From: JBFLYH01 sp964630235 | Lineage (GTDB): Bacteria > Oederibacteriota > JAAXVQ01 > JAUVAV01 | Reading direction: 5' to 3' | Assembly (NCBI GenBank): GCA_964630235.1 | Contig: CAZVUO010000002.1 | Span: 434,001 to 498,000, forward strand | Length of the DNA: 64,000 nt | Shown: piece after piece, positions 34,106 to 42,927 of the stretch | Numbering within the stretch: position 1 is the stretch's first letter | Layout of the letters: each line of letters starts with the position of its first letter | Translations under genes and position numbers: made by a program | Notes under the pieces: generated by a model | What the model was told of the DNA's origin: nothing | Databases searched by the model: none | Seen by the model: the letters and a program-made list of their open reading frames with translations, nothing else

Positions 34106-35398
34106 TGCTATGCTCTTTTTCAACAATAATACACCTGTGTCCACCCCATGGACCCGGCCAGCCACCAGCTGGCCTGACCGGCCGTCCACAGCCATACTGC
34201 CGCGGTCAAAGGCCTCCGTGGTTCCCTGCCACACGCCGGTCCGCACTTCGGTTTCCAGAAGCAAGGTAGCAGGCTTCCCTTTCAGACGCATATAATGGCT
34301 GGCTGACAGTTCTCTGCTCAGCGCCCGCAGGACGCGGGCCCTCTCCGTGATCTCGCGGGATGGAAGCTGGCCCGCCATCGTGGCGGCCAAAGTCCCGGGC
34401 CGCCTTGAAAAAGGAAAAACGTGCAGGCGGCTGAATCCCTGCGCGCGTAAGAATTCGCGGGTTCGGTCAAAAGCTCCCATGGTCTCTCCGGGAAATCCCG
34501 TAATCACATCCGCGGTTAGAACCAGATCCGGCCTCGCGGCCCGCAAAGCGTCCAGCTGCCGGCCAAGACTTTCTCCGGTATAAGCGCGGCCCATGGCCCG
34601 CAATATCCCATGATCCGCGCTTTGCAGGGCCAGATGAAGGTGCGGGCAGAGCCGGGGACCGAGTTCGCCCCAGGTCCGGATCAATTTTGGCGTGAGATGC
34701 TGAGGTTCAAGCGAGGACAGGCGCAAGCGGAAAGCGCCGGTCAAAGCGGCCAATTCCGGCAGGAGCACATCCAACCCAGGCTGCCAGGAGCCGACATTGA
34801 CACCGGTCAGGACCAGTTCCTGATACCCCTCATCCAGGCAGGCCCGGACCTCGGCCAGGATACTGTCCATGGGTCTGGAGACCGGTTTACCCCGCGCCAG
34901 GCGCACGCGGCAGTACGTGCAGGTTCCGGCACAGCCGTCCTGGATCTTGATCCAGGCGCGGGACCGTCCTTGGGTTTGGCGCCAGGCGCGAGGGTCGGGG
35001 AAAAACCCCGGTTCCCGGATTTCAGTAACCGCCGGAGCCTTGCCCTGCCACTGGGCCGCGAGCTCGGCCAGGCGCGAACGGCCGGCCTGGGGCAGGACCG
35101 CTTCCACGCCGGACATACTGGAGAGGCTTTCAGCTTCCATCTCGGCCAAACACCCGCTGGCCACGATCCTGGCCCGCGGATGATCGGCATGGGCTCTTTG
35201 GATCAGGCGGCGCGAGTCGCGGTCCGCCCGCTGGGTAACCGTGCAGGTGTGAATGAGGATCAGGTCCGGGGAGGTCCCAGGAACAGCTTTCTGCCAGCCC
35301 TGGTCAGTCAGCTGCTGGCTGAATATCCCCGCCTCAGCTTGATTGACTTTACAGCCCACGACCTGGATGTCGAACGCCGGTTTGCGAGAACTCGTCAT
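34103..35398 (-). CDS. mtaB: tRNA (N6-threonylcarbamoyladenosine(37)-C2)-methylthiotransferase
   Basis: 431 residues. N-terminal UPF0004 domain with the auxiliary-cluster cysteines Cys16 (VVGCKVNQAE), Cys52 (HTCTVT) and Cys83 (SGCLAE). Radical-SAM core with Cys156/160/163 (CAGTCTYCRV), the family's RxxxSLEPQHLTPKLI and ITGFPGETM blocks, and a C-terminal TRAM-like domain. VGCKVNQAE and HTCTVT are the MtaB form, as opposed to MiaB or RimO. It adds a methylthio group to t6A37 of tRNAs reading ANN codons. Confidence 0.93.
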   Translation of the reverse strand: MTSSRKPAFDIQVVGCKVNQAEAGIFSQQLTDQGWQKAVPGTSPDLILIHTCTVTQRADRDSRRLIQRAHADHPRARIVASGCLAEMEAESLSSMSGVEAVLPQAGRSRLAELAAQWQGKAPAVTEIREPGFFPDPRAWRQTQGRSRAWIKIQDGCAGTCTYCRVRLARGKPVSRPMDSILAEVRACLDEGYQELVLTGVNVGSWQPGLDVLLPELAALTGAFRLRLSSLEPQHLTPKLIRTWGELGPRLCPHLHLALQSADHGILRAMGRAYTGESLGRQLDALRAARPDLVLTADVITGFPGETMGAFDRTREFLRAQGFSRLHVFPFSRRPGTLAATMAGQLPSREITERARVLRALSRELSASHYMRLKGKPATLLLETEVRTGVWQGTTEAFDRGSMAVDGRSGQLVAGRVHGVDTGVLLLKKSIA

Positions 35399-35746
35399 CC
35401 TGGCTCCGCTTGGAAGGGAAGGTAAAATCCGCCCCTATTATCCACTTTTCCGGGGTATTTTCAAACAAAACCACCAGGATTTCCCAACTGGAGGATTATG
35501 AGTAATCCCCCTGTCTCCCCCTTTAGGAAAGGGGGAGGTTAAATCGGCACCGCCGGTCCCCCTCTTTTCTGAGGCTGTGTTACAACATCATTTTTAGCAC
35601 TTGTTCGTCACCCCGGCGAAAGCCGGGGTCCAGTAAATAGCTATCCAACGTACCTGGATTTCGGCTGCAAACGTGCCGGAATGACGGGCAGATGGCAGGT
35701 AAATACCATCACTGTTCATACTGTCAACGCGCTGCCATAAATACTA
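35399..35746. repeat. Intergenic region composed of two repeat families
   Basis: 35503-35573 is a partial copy of the CCCCCTTTAGGAAAGGGGGA family found around 38.2-39 kb. 35607-35685 is a paired-hairpin element (GTCACCCCGGC...GCCGGGGTCCAG, then CTGGATTTCGGC...GCCGGAATGAC). Nothing coding is seen. Confidence 0.75.
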
Positions 35747-36190
35747 TTAAAGATATTTCTTTATAAGCTCTCTTTTTTCCTTGTCATTTAAGGAATCCCA
35801 ATGCTTATGCGGAAGTTCCGCTAAATCCAGAAGTTGGAATTCCGGTGGATTTTTAGGACCATAGCTGATTTTATCCGAACCGCATTTCGGGCAAATATAA
35901 TCGGTCATCATACTATAATGGGTGCCATCAGGCGCTGGGTCGCTTACCTTACCTAGCATTTCTTGTAATTTTTCTGCTTTATCTATACTTTTAACTAAGC
36001 TATTTTCATACTCTTTCTTTACAAGTTTTCGAATTTCATTAAAGAATGAATCCTTAAACATAACAATAACTGGCGAATAACTTTTTCGACTGGTAAAAAC
36101 GAAACGATCTTCCAGTACAGTGCCAGTGAGTTTAGACCATTCGTATTTACAATCCTTACATTTCATAAAAAACAACTCATAATTTTCCAT
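35747..36190 (-). CDS. Small split zinc-ribbon protein, candidate immunity protein
   Basis: 147 residues, not recognised as a known family. Two CxxC pairs (Cys11/Cys14 in CKDC and Cys100/Cys103 in CPKCGSDK) could form one zinc ribbon split by about 85 mostly helical, charged residues (NEIRKLVKKEYENSLVKSID). No signal peptide, so cytosolic. It is AT-rich, like the 3' part of the gene before it and unlike the rest of the window. It follows that gene by 8 nt on the same strand, the arrangement usual for a toxin-domain gene and its immunity gene. That role is an inference. Confidence 0.6.
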   Translation of the reverse strand: MENYELFFMKCKDCKYEWSKLTGTVLEDRFVFTSRKSYSPVIVMFKDSFFNEIRKLVKKEYENSLVKSIDKAEKLQEMLGKVSDPAPDGTHYSMMTDYICPKCGSDKISYGPKNPPEFQLLDLAELPHKHWDSLNDKEKRELIKKYL

Positions 36191-36198
36191 TATCCCTC

Positions 36199-38130
36199 CT
36201 ACTTAGCCGGAGAAACCATCTGCGGTTTTAATAGTTCATTAAAATCATCAACAACAGCATAATTATTACCCTCTCCTCTGAGACTTTTATATTTAATTAC
36301 GTTATACCCTTCCTGTTTTGCTTTTTCGGCTATTGCCTGGCTCTGCCCATAATCCTCCGAAAGTTTATAGCCCCATTTCTTAGCAACTTTAGTTTCACTT
36401 AAATCAAGGACTTTGGCTTTAGATACATCTAATTCATAACGTATAACATGTGTTGCATCTTTACCATGATGGGATATTTCCGCAATTGCAGTTTCGCCTT
36501 TTTCAGCAACATAAAATGCTCTTCCAAACCTTGATTCTTTGGAAATTAATTCTGGATTAATACCTTCTAAAATACTCTGCGTTTCCCCTGCACCTTTTCT
36601 CGCACTATATACTTGTTTACCTGCCGTTACACTTGCGCGATCAGCAACCTCTTCCCCGCCTTCCTTCAGCAACTTCTTCCCGGCTTTTCTGCTGATCCCG
36701 CCGACGATGCTGAGCCGCCCGGCTTCCCGCCCCAGAAGGCCAACAGCCCGGCCGCCAGAGCGCAGGGCGCCTTTCAAATCCCCCTTGGCCAGCTTTTTTG
36801 CCGCATCTGCGGTGTTCCGGCCAGCCTCTGGCAGGTCCTGGCCAGCCTTGGGGATATCCAGCGCCGCCTCGGCCAGCAGGTTGCTGCCTGCCACAGCCGC
36901 TTTGGTAGCCTTGATCTTGGCTTTGTCGGTTATCTTCTTGAGGCCTTTTTCTTTATCCGCCTCTTTATCCATATCATCCAGCGCTTCCCGGTATCTGGAT
37001 GACTTATCCCGGTAATCTTGTGTGGCTTGGTTGGCCCAGCGATGCGTAGGCAGGTAAGCGTCATCTTCGTGCGTATCGCCCAGCGAGGCCTCTGCAAACC
37101 CTTTGCCAAAGGCTTCCACCCCAGTGGTGTCTTTATCCAGGCTTTCAGGCAGAATGCTATCCTGCTCAGGCCCTTCCCCAGCAGCCGCGCCCTCTTCCCT
37201 GCCGGTTTTTTCCCTTGCCCGTTTCCCGGCTTCGGCTATGGTGTCCGTGGGCAAAAGCGGCATGGGCCAGATGCTTCTGCCTGCCGCACTGGCGCCGGCC
37301 GCGAGATAGTCACCGGTTGTGCGCAAGAACCCTGGCATGGCGCTTGCGCCAGAGCCGGCTGAAAGGCTGGCACTCGAATTGTCTTCTGGGCTTGTTTGAC
37401 TTGGATCAATAGACAGATCAGCATCTGAAGGATCGTACGATGCGGAAAGATCGGCGAGATCATCATCCGGCGTTTGGGAATAATCCGCGTGATAGGGCTC
37501 CAGCCCCCGCGGCAGAGGCTGGGGATTCGCGGCCGCAGCGTACTGGGGGTACGTTTCCTGGCTGCTGCTGTAGGTGGACCTGGAATACCCTCCGTTCGGG
37601 TAATCATCCGGATCGTAGTCCGCCACTTCGATCCCGCTGCCACGGCCGCCCCTGCCTCCGCCATAGCCAGGCGATCCGCCCCCTCCGCCGCCGCGGTTCT
37701 GGCCGGGGCTTACGGCTGAACCTGGTTCGAGCTCGTACCCTGGCAGGAATACATACGACGGCAGGGAATGCTTGACTGTCAGTTCCCGGATGATCGGCAC
37801 GATCGGCCGCAAGTGGTGGATGATCTCGTATCCTGGCGGGTTGGACTGGTACTTCACCTCGGTCAGCCCTGGCCCCAGCACCCGGCAGATATCCTCGGCC
37901 GTGCGCCGCGCTTCGGCGATGTTCATGTTGTCGAGGGTTGCCAGGCGCGTGGCTTCGTACGCGGCCAGTTCGACCACGATGTGGGCGATCCCCAGGTGCA
38001 GAAGCTGCAGGCAGGCGCCGAACAGGGCGATCAGGATGGGGATGGCCACCACCAGTTCCACCACGGCCTGGCCGGCCTGGGAGCGGCGGAGGGCGCCAAA
38101 CAGGTTGGGCTTGTGTGGGGTGGGGACCAT
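36199..38130 (-). CDS. TadE-type pseudopilin anchor fused to a C-terminal RES/ART-like toxin domain
   Basis: 643 residues. The N-terminus is a TadE/TadG-type pilin anchor: SQAGQAVVELVVAIPILIAL is followed by a hydrophobic helix and ELAAYEATRLA, without a normal signal peptide. About 350 residues of low-complexity Gly/Ser/Asp/Ala sequence and then basic helices follow. From about residue 519 a compact domain begins: SRFGRAFYVAEKGETAIAEI, a middle beta section, then YNVIKYKSLRGEGNNYAVVD and LLKPQMVSP. Arg534, Tyr540, Glu551 and Ser616 line up with the R-Y-E-S residues of RES-type NAD-targeting toxins. The DNA for this domain is AT-rich whereas the rest is GC-rich, suggesting a swapped-in toxin tip. 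No other tad genes are nearby, and the ribosome site is weak. Confidence 0.65.
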   Translation of the reverse strand: MVPTPHKPNLFGALRRSQAGQAVVELVVAIPILIALFGACLQLLHLGIAHIVVELAAYEATRLATLDNMNIAEARRTAEDICRVLGPGLTEVKYQSNPPGYEIIHHLRPIVPIIRELTVKHSLPSYVFLPGYELEPGSAVSPGQNRGGGGGGSPGYGGGRGGRGSGIEVADYDPDDYPNGGYSRSTYSSSQETYPQYAAAANPQPLPRGLEPYHADYSQTPDDDLADLSASYDPSDADLSIDPSQTSPEDNSSASLSAGSGASAMPGFLRTTGDYLAAGASAAGRSIWPMPLLPTDTIAEAGKRAREKTGREEGAAAGEGPEQDSILPESLDKDTTGVEAFGKGFAEASLGDTHEDDAYLPTHRWANQATQDYRDKSSRYREALDDMDKEADKEKGLKKITDKAKIKATKAAVAGSNLLAEAALDIPKAGQDLPEAGRNTADAAKKLAKGDLKGALRSGGRAVGLLGREAGRLSIVGGISRKAGKKLLKEGGEEVADRASVTAGKQVYSARKGAGETQSILEGINPELISKESRFGRAFYVAEKGETAIAEISHHGKDATHVIRYELDVSKAKVLDLSETKVAKKWGYKLSEDYGQSQAIAEKAKQEGYNVIKYKSLRGEGNNYAVVDDFNELLKPQMVSPAK

Positions 38131-38191
38131 GTCCTATTAGACCATATTCCCAAGAATTTCATGCGCAAGAAAACGTGGATGGAGGATAAGT

Positions 38192-38465
38192 AATCCCCCT
38201 GTGTCCCCCTTTAGGAAAGGGGGAGGTTAAATCTTGGCACCACCGGTCCCCCTCTTTTCTAAAGAGGGGTTAGGGGAGATTATCAATAATCCCCCTGTGT
38301 CCCCCTTTAGGAAAGGGGGATGAACACCACACCACTACTCCCCCTCCTTCCTAAGGAGGGGTTAGGGGAGATTATCAATAATCCCCCTGTGTCCCCCTTT
38401 AGGAAAGGGGGATGAACACCACACCACTACTCCCCCTCCTTCCTAAGGAGGGGTTAGGGGAGATT
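38192..38465. repeat. Tandem palindromic repeats downstream of the DUF559 gene
   Basis: Three consecutive copies starting at 38192, 38288 and 38380; the last two are identical with a 92-bp period. Each reads AATCCCCCTGTGTCCCCCTT, TAGGAAAGGGGG, a spacer, then CCCCCTCCTTCCTAAGGAGG and GGTTAGGGGAGATT, i.e. two hairpins bounded by an imperfect inverted repeat. The third copy runs into the stop codon of the DUF559 gene. Confidence 0.85.
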
Positions 38466-38804
38466 AATAATAATTGCCTCCACCACACCATCCATATTTT
38501 CCATAATTTCCCGATTGCTAAGCCGCAAGATTCTTATTCTCTGGTTTGTTAGATACTCATCCCGGCCTTTATCTCTCATTTCTCCTGTTTCTGTAAAATG
38601 TTGTCCCCCATCAACTTCAACGATCAATCGTGCCGATGGACTGTAGAAGTCCACAATATAATTTCCGATAGTTCTTTGGCGATAAAACCTGTAGCCTTTA
38701 AGTTGTCGGTTTCTGATTTTGGCCCAAAGACGGCGTTCATGCACGGTCATATTGCGGCGCAAGGACCGAGCGTGTGTTCTAAGGCGGGGATTGTAGAAAA
38801 GCAT
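38454..38804 (-). CDS. DUF559 endonuclease-like protein (Vsr-like fold)
   Basis: 116 residues, the full length of DUF559 proteins. MTVHERRLWAKIRNRQLKGY, then FYRQRTIGNYIVDFYSPSAR, LIVEVDGGQHF and RILRLSNREIMEN match the PD-(D/E)xK/Vsr-like core with the D and E-x-D residues of VDF and VEVDG. It probably nicks or cleaves DNA; the biological role of the family is unsettled. Its ATG lies 5 nt from a palindromic repeat and its stop lies within another copy, so the gene is tightly packaged by repeats. Confidence 0.85.
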   Translation of the reverse strand: MLFYNPRLRTHARSLRRNMTVHERRLWAKIRNRQLKGYRFYRQRTIGNYIVDFYSPSARLIVEVDGGQHFTETGEMRDKGRDEYLTNQRIRILRLSNREIMENMDGVVEAIIINLP

Positions 38805-38808
38805 TAGT

Positions 38809-38968
38809 AATCCCTCTGTGTCCCCCTTTAGAAAAGGGGAAGAGACTCACCATAACCGGTCCCCCGCCGCTTGCAGGAGGGCAAACCAATGATCCCCCTC
38901 CTTTCTAAGGAGGGGCTAGGGGAGATTATCAATAATCCCCCTGTGTCCCCCTTTAGAAAAGGGGGAGG
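38809..38968. repeat. Palindromic repeats upstream of the DUF559 gene
   Basis: Two further copies of the AATCCCCCTGTGTCCCCCTT family, at 38809 and about 38934, with CCCCCTCCTTTCTAAGGAGG between them. Together with 38192-38465 they frame the DUF559 gene. The second copy ends 2 nt before the stop codon of the large surface-protein gene at 38971. Confidence 0.85.
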
Positions 38969-38970
38969 GG

Positions 38971-41900
38971 TTACTTGATCAACGCGATCTTTTTTATCAC
39001 CTTTTCCTCCAACCCATTCGCGGCCCTGGCTTTAACCAGCAGGAAGTACACGCCATTAGCGAGGTTGCTCATGTTTAGGGACTCGATCTGCATGCCAGTG
39101 CCGTAGTTCCGGTTAAAGGACATAACCTCTTTGTTTGTCGTAGTAAACATTTTGACCGACACTTCGGCTGGCTGAAGGGTCATGATGTGGATCTTGGCGA
39201 TATGCCCCCGGATGGGATTGGGCGCGGCATAAACGTAACTCTTGGATATGATCTGGCCGTCAAAATCCGGCACCGGGGTCTTGGTCGGCGTGGGCGTGGG
39301 CTGGGAATGGGAGGCCTTGAATTGATAAACATGGTTGTCGCCTGCCAGCGCATATAGTTCCAGCTGGTAATCGTTGTCCCCGTCGCCCAGGGCCAGGCTG
39401 TAGAGTGCGTCCGGCGCGCTCCCCAGGTCCTGGCTATACCACTGGTTAGCCGAGTATTCACACTGATAGGCATGGCCATTAATCGCGGCGATATAGACCT
39501 CTTGGTTGCCATCGTTATCGCCATCGCCAACCACTACATCCCGGCTGGGCTGGGTGGATACCTGGGTAACGTTCCAGAAAAAGCCCGAGGACCATTTGCA
39601 CTGGTAAACCGCGCCATCGAGGTTGGTGCAATAGACCTCATTGGCTCCGTCCTGGTTACCATCGCCCACAGCCACGGACAGCATATCGTCCCCGCCTGTG
39701 GCCACAATGGTCTTGACCCAAGCAGAACCGTTGTACTTGAACTGATAAAGGTTCTTATCTTCGCAGGCCGCGTAAACCTCGTTCGCGCCGTCCTGGTTGC
39801 CGTCCCCAACAGCCAGATCCAACATCCTGCCACTGGCATTTCCCACTACAGTACTTGACCAGCTCGTTCCATTGAAACCGAATTCATATATGCTCCCATT
39901 TTCCAAGGATGCGTATATTTCAATATAATTATCATTGTCCCCGTCGCCATACGCCAAACCCAGTACCGCAGACCCCAGATCACCGCTGTCATCTTTGAGC
40001 GACCAATTCGTCCCGCTAAAGGTATATATTTGGTGGTCCAGCGTCGAGCCGTACACCTCGTTTTCACCGTCATTTTCCATATCGCAAACGATCACGTCCG
40101 TATAGTACTCACCAATAGGACCGGTCGGTAGTTGGCTGATCGCCCAGCCCGCTGCCCCACCGTATTTGTACTGTAACAGGTTCTGCAACAACCCCGCTGA
40201 ATACACTTCTTTCTGCCGGTCATTGTTTCCATCACCCACCGTCAAACCACGCTGGATCGAGGTTTGGGCGGTGATCCCCGCCTGCCCGGCATCGTAAACA
40301 TCCCACCTGACCGGCGGGGCGATCTCGGAGATAACGGTTAAAGCATTCAACAGTTCGTCTTGAGAGCTGGTGATCTGAGCTTGCAGGTTATAACTGCCAG
40401 CAGGCAAGCCGGTTAGATCGAAATCGCAGGTTAGCACTTCCTGCCCGAGGATACTGACATTGGTCGCGTCCCTATCGGATATGCCTGTCCGCCGCAATTT
40501 GATTGTGATCGGATTTTGGAACGCCTTGCCGCGAAGGGTAAAAGCCCCTGCCCGATTGGTATAGTAGTATTCCGGACCAATAGAATGGACCTTCACCTGA
40601 GTGGCCGGAGTGGCAGTTGGGGTCGGGGTTTGAGTAGGGGTGACAGTCGGAGTTGGTACTTGGACCAATTGATTCAGTGAAAACCCGGAAGAATTACCGC
40701 TACTGTCCGTAGCGATGGCGCATACATATTCGCCGCCGACCAAGCCAGACGGCACCAAACTCCAATTTCCCGAAACCGCAGTAGTAGTTCCAACACTCCT
40801 CAAACTCCCGCCATTTACCCCTGCCCCACGATCCGAGACAAAGACTTCAATGAAATCATTGGTTCCGCTTGTAGTACCCTGAATCAATGCCACATCAGCA
40901 GGTAGGAGAATCACAGGATAGGGTTTGTTTTGATTAGATCCATCGCCAGCAAGAGAAATACCGGTCGTAGTAAAATTACATATGGTATTACCAATAAATT
41001 CATTAAAATCGCTGTTAACACCCGAAATCGAAATACCGGTACCCGCTCCCCGAATTAGATTGCCACTGTTACTTACAGTCCTGCGGCCAATATAACTTGT
41101 CTGCGAATTATTTTCGATGGAGATACCCGTAGTAAAGTTTTGCGAAGGAAAGGAATAATTAGGTAACAAACCCATCAAGTTGTTATAGACAGTAGTGCCT
41201 ATTGACCCCGTGATTCGCACGGCAATTCCCGTACCGCATATCACATTTCTCTTTCCAATCAGCGACCCACCAATCTCAGCATTATTAGTGTTTTGTACAA
41301 GAATGGTATTAGTTGTATTTGATAATTGCCCAGTACCACTCGCATTAGTTCCAAAATAATTCCCCCATATTTTTGTATTATGATCGTTGTTAACCAAATA
41401 AACGCCATTAAGGCTTCCAGAAATCACATTCCGGAATTCTGGATCTTGACCGCCAATTAAATTATTAACACTATTATCAACATACATGCCATAATTATTT
41501 GAAATAATTGTATTCCCGGTCGCATTTAACCCCATGTAATTACCGACAATAGTGTTTCCGCCGCCACTATAAATGTCAATGCCTCTTTGATTACCCGAAA
41601 TAACATTTCCACGCAAATCACCACCACCAACTTCAGCACCACCAATTAGGTTTCCATATCCAACATTTATATATATTCCTCTATTATTTCCCGCCTGCGA
41701 ATTGCCATCGCTAGTTATTCCAATATAATTTCCACAAATGGTGTTATTATTACTATTGCCGACAACCACCCCAGCAAAAGTATTATTGCTAACAACGTTT
41801 CTATCGTAATTTCCATTATTTTTAACACCACCAATTACACACCCATCAGCATTTCCTAATCCAATTCCTGTCTGACCACCAAAATTCGTATTTGTATCAG

Positions 41901-42795
41901 ACAACCCAATTAAATTATTTTTAATGGTGTTTTTCTCATTCGTTGTCATATTCCCATTGATTTCAACTCCGCTACTTGTATAACCAGCTATTATATTTCC
42001 ATAACCGTTAAGTGGGAGACCTATGAAATGACCTTTTGAACTTTCATATATACGAATCCCTATCGAAATATTAAGCCTCGTTGATTGGTCTGCTGATAGC
42101 CCAATAATATTTCCACAGATGCTATTTCCAAAACTTGAACTCCGGTTATCTACAGCAGGAAATCCTCTAATAACATTGCCTTCAGCATTATTTTTATTCC
42201 CACCAATCATGTTCTGATAAGCGCTTCCGCTAATTTCAATACCAGATCCTGTTCCAAGTCCAGTAACCCCGTCGCTGAGAAGCCCTATATAATTTCCACG
42301 TATCGTATTTCGATGCGCGTCGCTGGTTAAATCAAGCCCTGTTCCCATCACATTTCTTTCGGAAACTGTGTTTCCTCCAATGTCATTAAAAGATCCTGAA
42401 ATTTCTATTCCGTTCTCCTTAAAGGTGGAACCGAAAACTCTATTTAAATTAGATTGAATAACCACACCACCATAATCAAAAATAACTCCACTAATTGTGC
42501 TTCCGTCACTATCAGGAATTAAGATAAATCGCCCACCGCCAATAACCTGCGTTTTAGCCCCCGAAATGTACACCCTATCCGAGACATTCAAATCGCTAAA
42601 CACGAATAGCGAATTTCCAACGCTAAAATTGATGATATCAGGTCCGGGAACGCCATTGGCCTGATTTACAGCCCAGCGTAAAGAGCCTGGGATCAGCAAA
42701 TTATCTTCAAGGCTGGTAACAGTGAAGGTGTCAGGGTAGGACGGGCTGGCTATCAGGAGTAAAAGGAAAGTCGGTCCAATAAAATATTGCCTCAT
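38971..42795 (-). CDS. Large secreted beta-helix plus seven-bladed propeller surface protein with sorting domain
   Basis: 1274 residues. Signal peptide (YFIGPTFLLLLIASPSYP), then about 650 residues of short repeats of the type N.I.GN.IG (e.g. NTIRGNYIGLLSDGVTGLG), a right-handed parallel beta-helix of the NosD/pectate-lyase kind. Next come a beta-sandwich, a short PTPTVTPTQTPTPTATP linker and seven FG-GAP-like repeats with intact calcium loops (GDGNNDR, GDGDNDN, GDGNQDG). After a second linker comes the C-terminal AAPNPIRGHIAKIHIMTLQP...IKKIALIK sorting-type domain. The beta-helix half is AT-rich, the propeller half GC-rich. Probably a surface adhesin or glycan-binding protein; no lyase residues assigned. 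Confidence 0.85.
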   Translation of the reverse strand: MRQYFIGPTFLLLLIASPSYPDTFTVTSLEDNLLIPGSLRWAVNQANGVPGPDIINFSVGNSLFVFSDLNVSDRVYISGAKTQVIGGGRFILIPDSDGSTISGVIFDYGGVVIQSNLNRVFGSTFKENGIEISGSFNDIGGNTVSERNVMGTGLDLTSDAHRNTIRGNYIGLLSDGVTGLGTGSGIEISGSAYQNMIGGNKNNAEGNVIRGFPAVDNRSSSFGNSICGNIIGLSADQSTRLNISIGIRIYESSKGHFIGLPLNGYGNIIAGYTSSGVEINGNMTTNEKNTIKNNLIGLSDTNTNFGGQTGIGLGNADGCVIGGVKNNGNYDRNVVSNNTFAGVVVGNSNNNTICGNYIGITSDGNSQAGNNRGIYINVGYGNLIGGAEVGGGDLRGNVISGNQRGIDIYSGGGNTIVGNYMGLNATGNTIISNNYGMYVDNSVNNLIGGQDPEFRNVISGSLNGVYLVNNDHNTKIWGNYFGTNASGTGQLSNTTNTILVQNTNNAEIGGSLIGKRNVICGTGIAVRITGSIGTTVYNNLMGLLPNYSFPSQNFTTGISIENNSQTSYIGRRTVSNSGNLIRGAGTGISISGVNSDFNEFIGNTICNFTTTGISLAGDGSNQNKPYPVILLPADVALIQGTTSGTNDFIEVFVSDRGAGVNGGSLRSVGTTTAVSGNWSLVPSGLVGGEYVCAIATDSSGNSSGFSLNQLVQVPTPTVTPTQTPTPTATPATQVKVHSIGPEYYYTNRAGAFTLRGKAFQNPITIKLRRTGISDRDATNVSILGQEVLTCDFDLTGLPAGSYNLQAQITSSQDELLNALTVISEIAPPVRWDVYDAGQAGITAQTSIQRGLTVGDGNNDRQKEVYSAGLLQNLLQYKYGGAAGWAISQLPTGPIGEYYTDVIVCDMENDGENEVYGSTLDHQIYTFSGTNWSLKDDSGDLGSAVLGLAYGDGDNDNYIEIYASLENGSIYEFGFNGTSWSSTVVGNASGRMLDLAVGDGNQDGANEVYAACEDKNLYQFKYNGSAWVKTIVATGGDDMLSVAVGDGNQDGANEVYCTNLDGAVYQCKWSSGFFWNVTQVSTQPSRDVVVGDGDNDGNQEVYIAAINGHAYQCEYSANQWYSQDLGSAPDALYSLALGDGDNDYQLELYALAGDNHVYQFKASHSQPTPTPTKTPVPDFDGQIISKSYVYAAPNPIRGHIAKIHIMTLQPAEVSVKMFTTTNKEVMSFNRNYGTGMQIESLNMSNLANGVYFLLVKARAANGLEEKVIKKIALIK

Positions 42796-42872
42796 AAATT
42801 CTCTCCTAAAAACAATGATAAATTATCCACACATTTTAGACCACATAATATTAATTTCCATTCTTTTTAATT

Positions 42873-42906
42873 AAAAAAAAGGCGGCTCTTGCGAGCCGCC
42901 CTTTTT
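42873..42906 (-). terminator. Rho-independent terminator
   Basis: Stem GGCGGCTC (42881-42888), loop TTGC, GAGCCGCC (42893-42900), flanked by eight A's (42873-42880) on one side and CTTTTT on the other. On the minus strand it ends the lipoprotein/barrel operon with a U8 tract; it may also act in the opposite direction. Confidence 0.9.
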
Positions 42907-42927
42907 CTTCTTCTAAACAAGTTTCAA

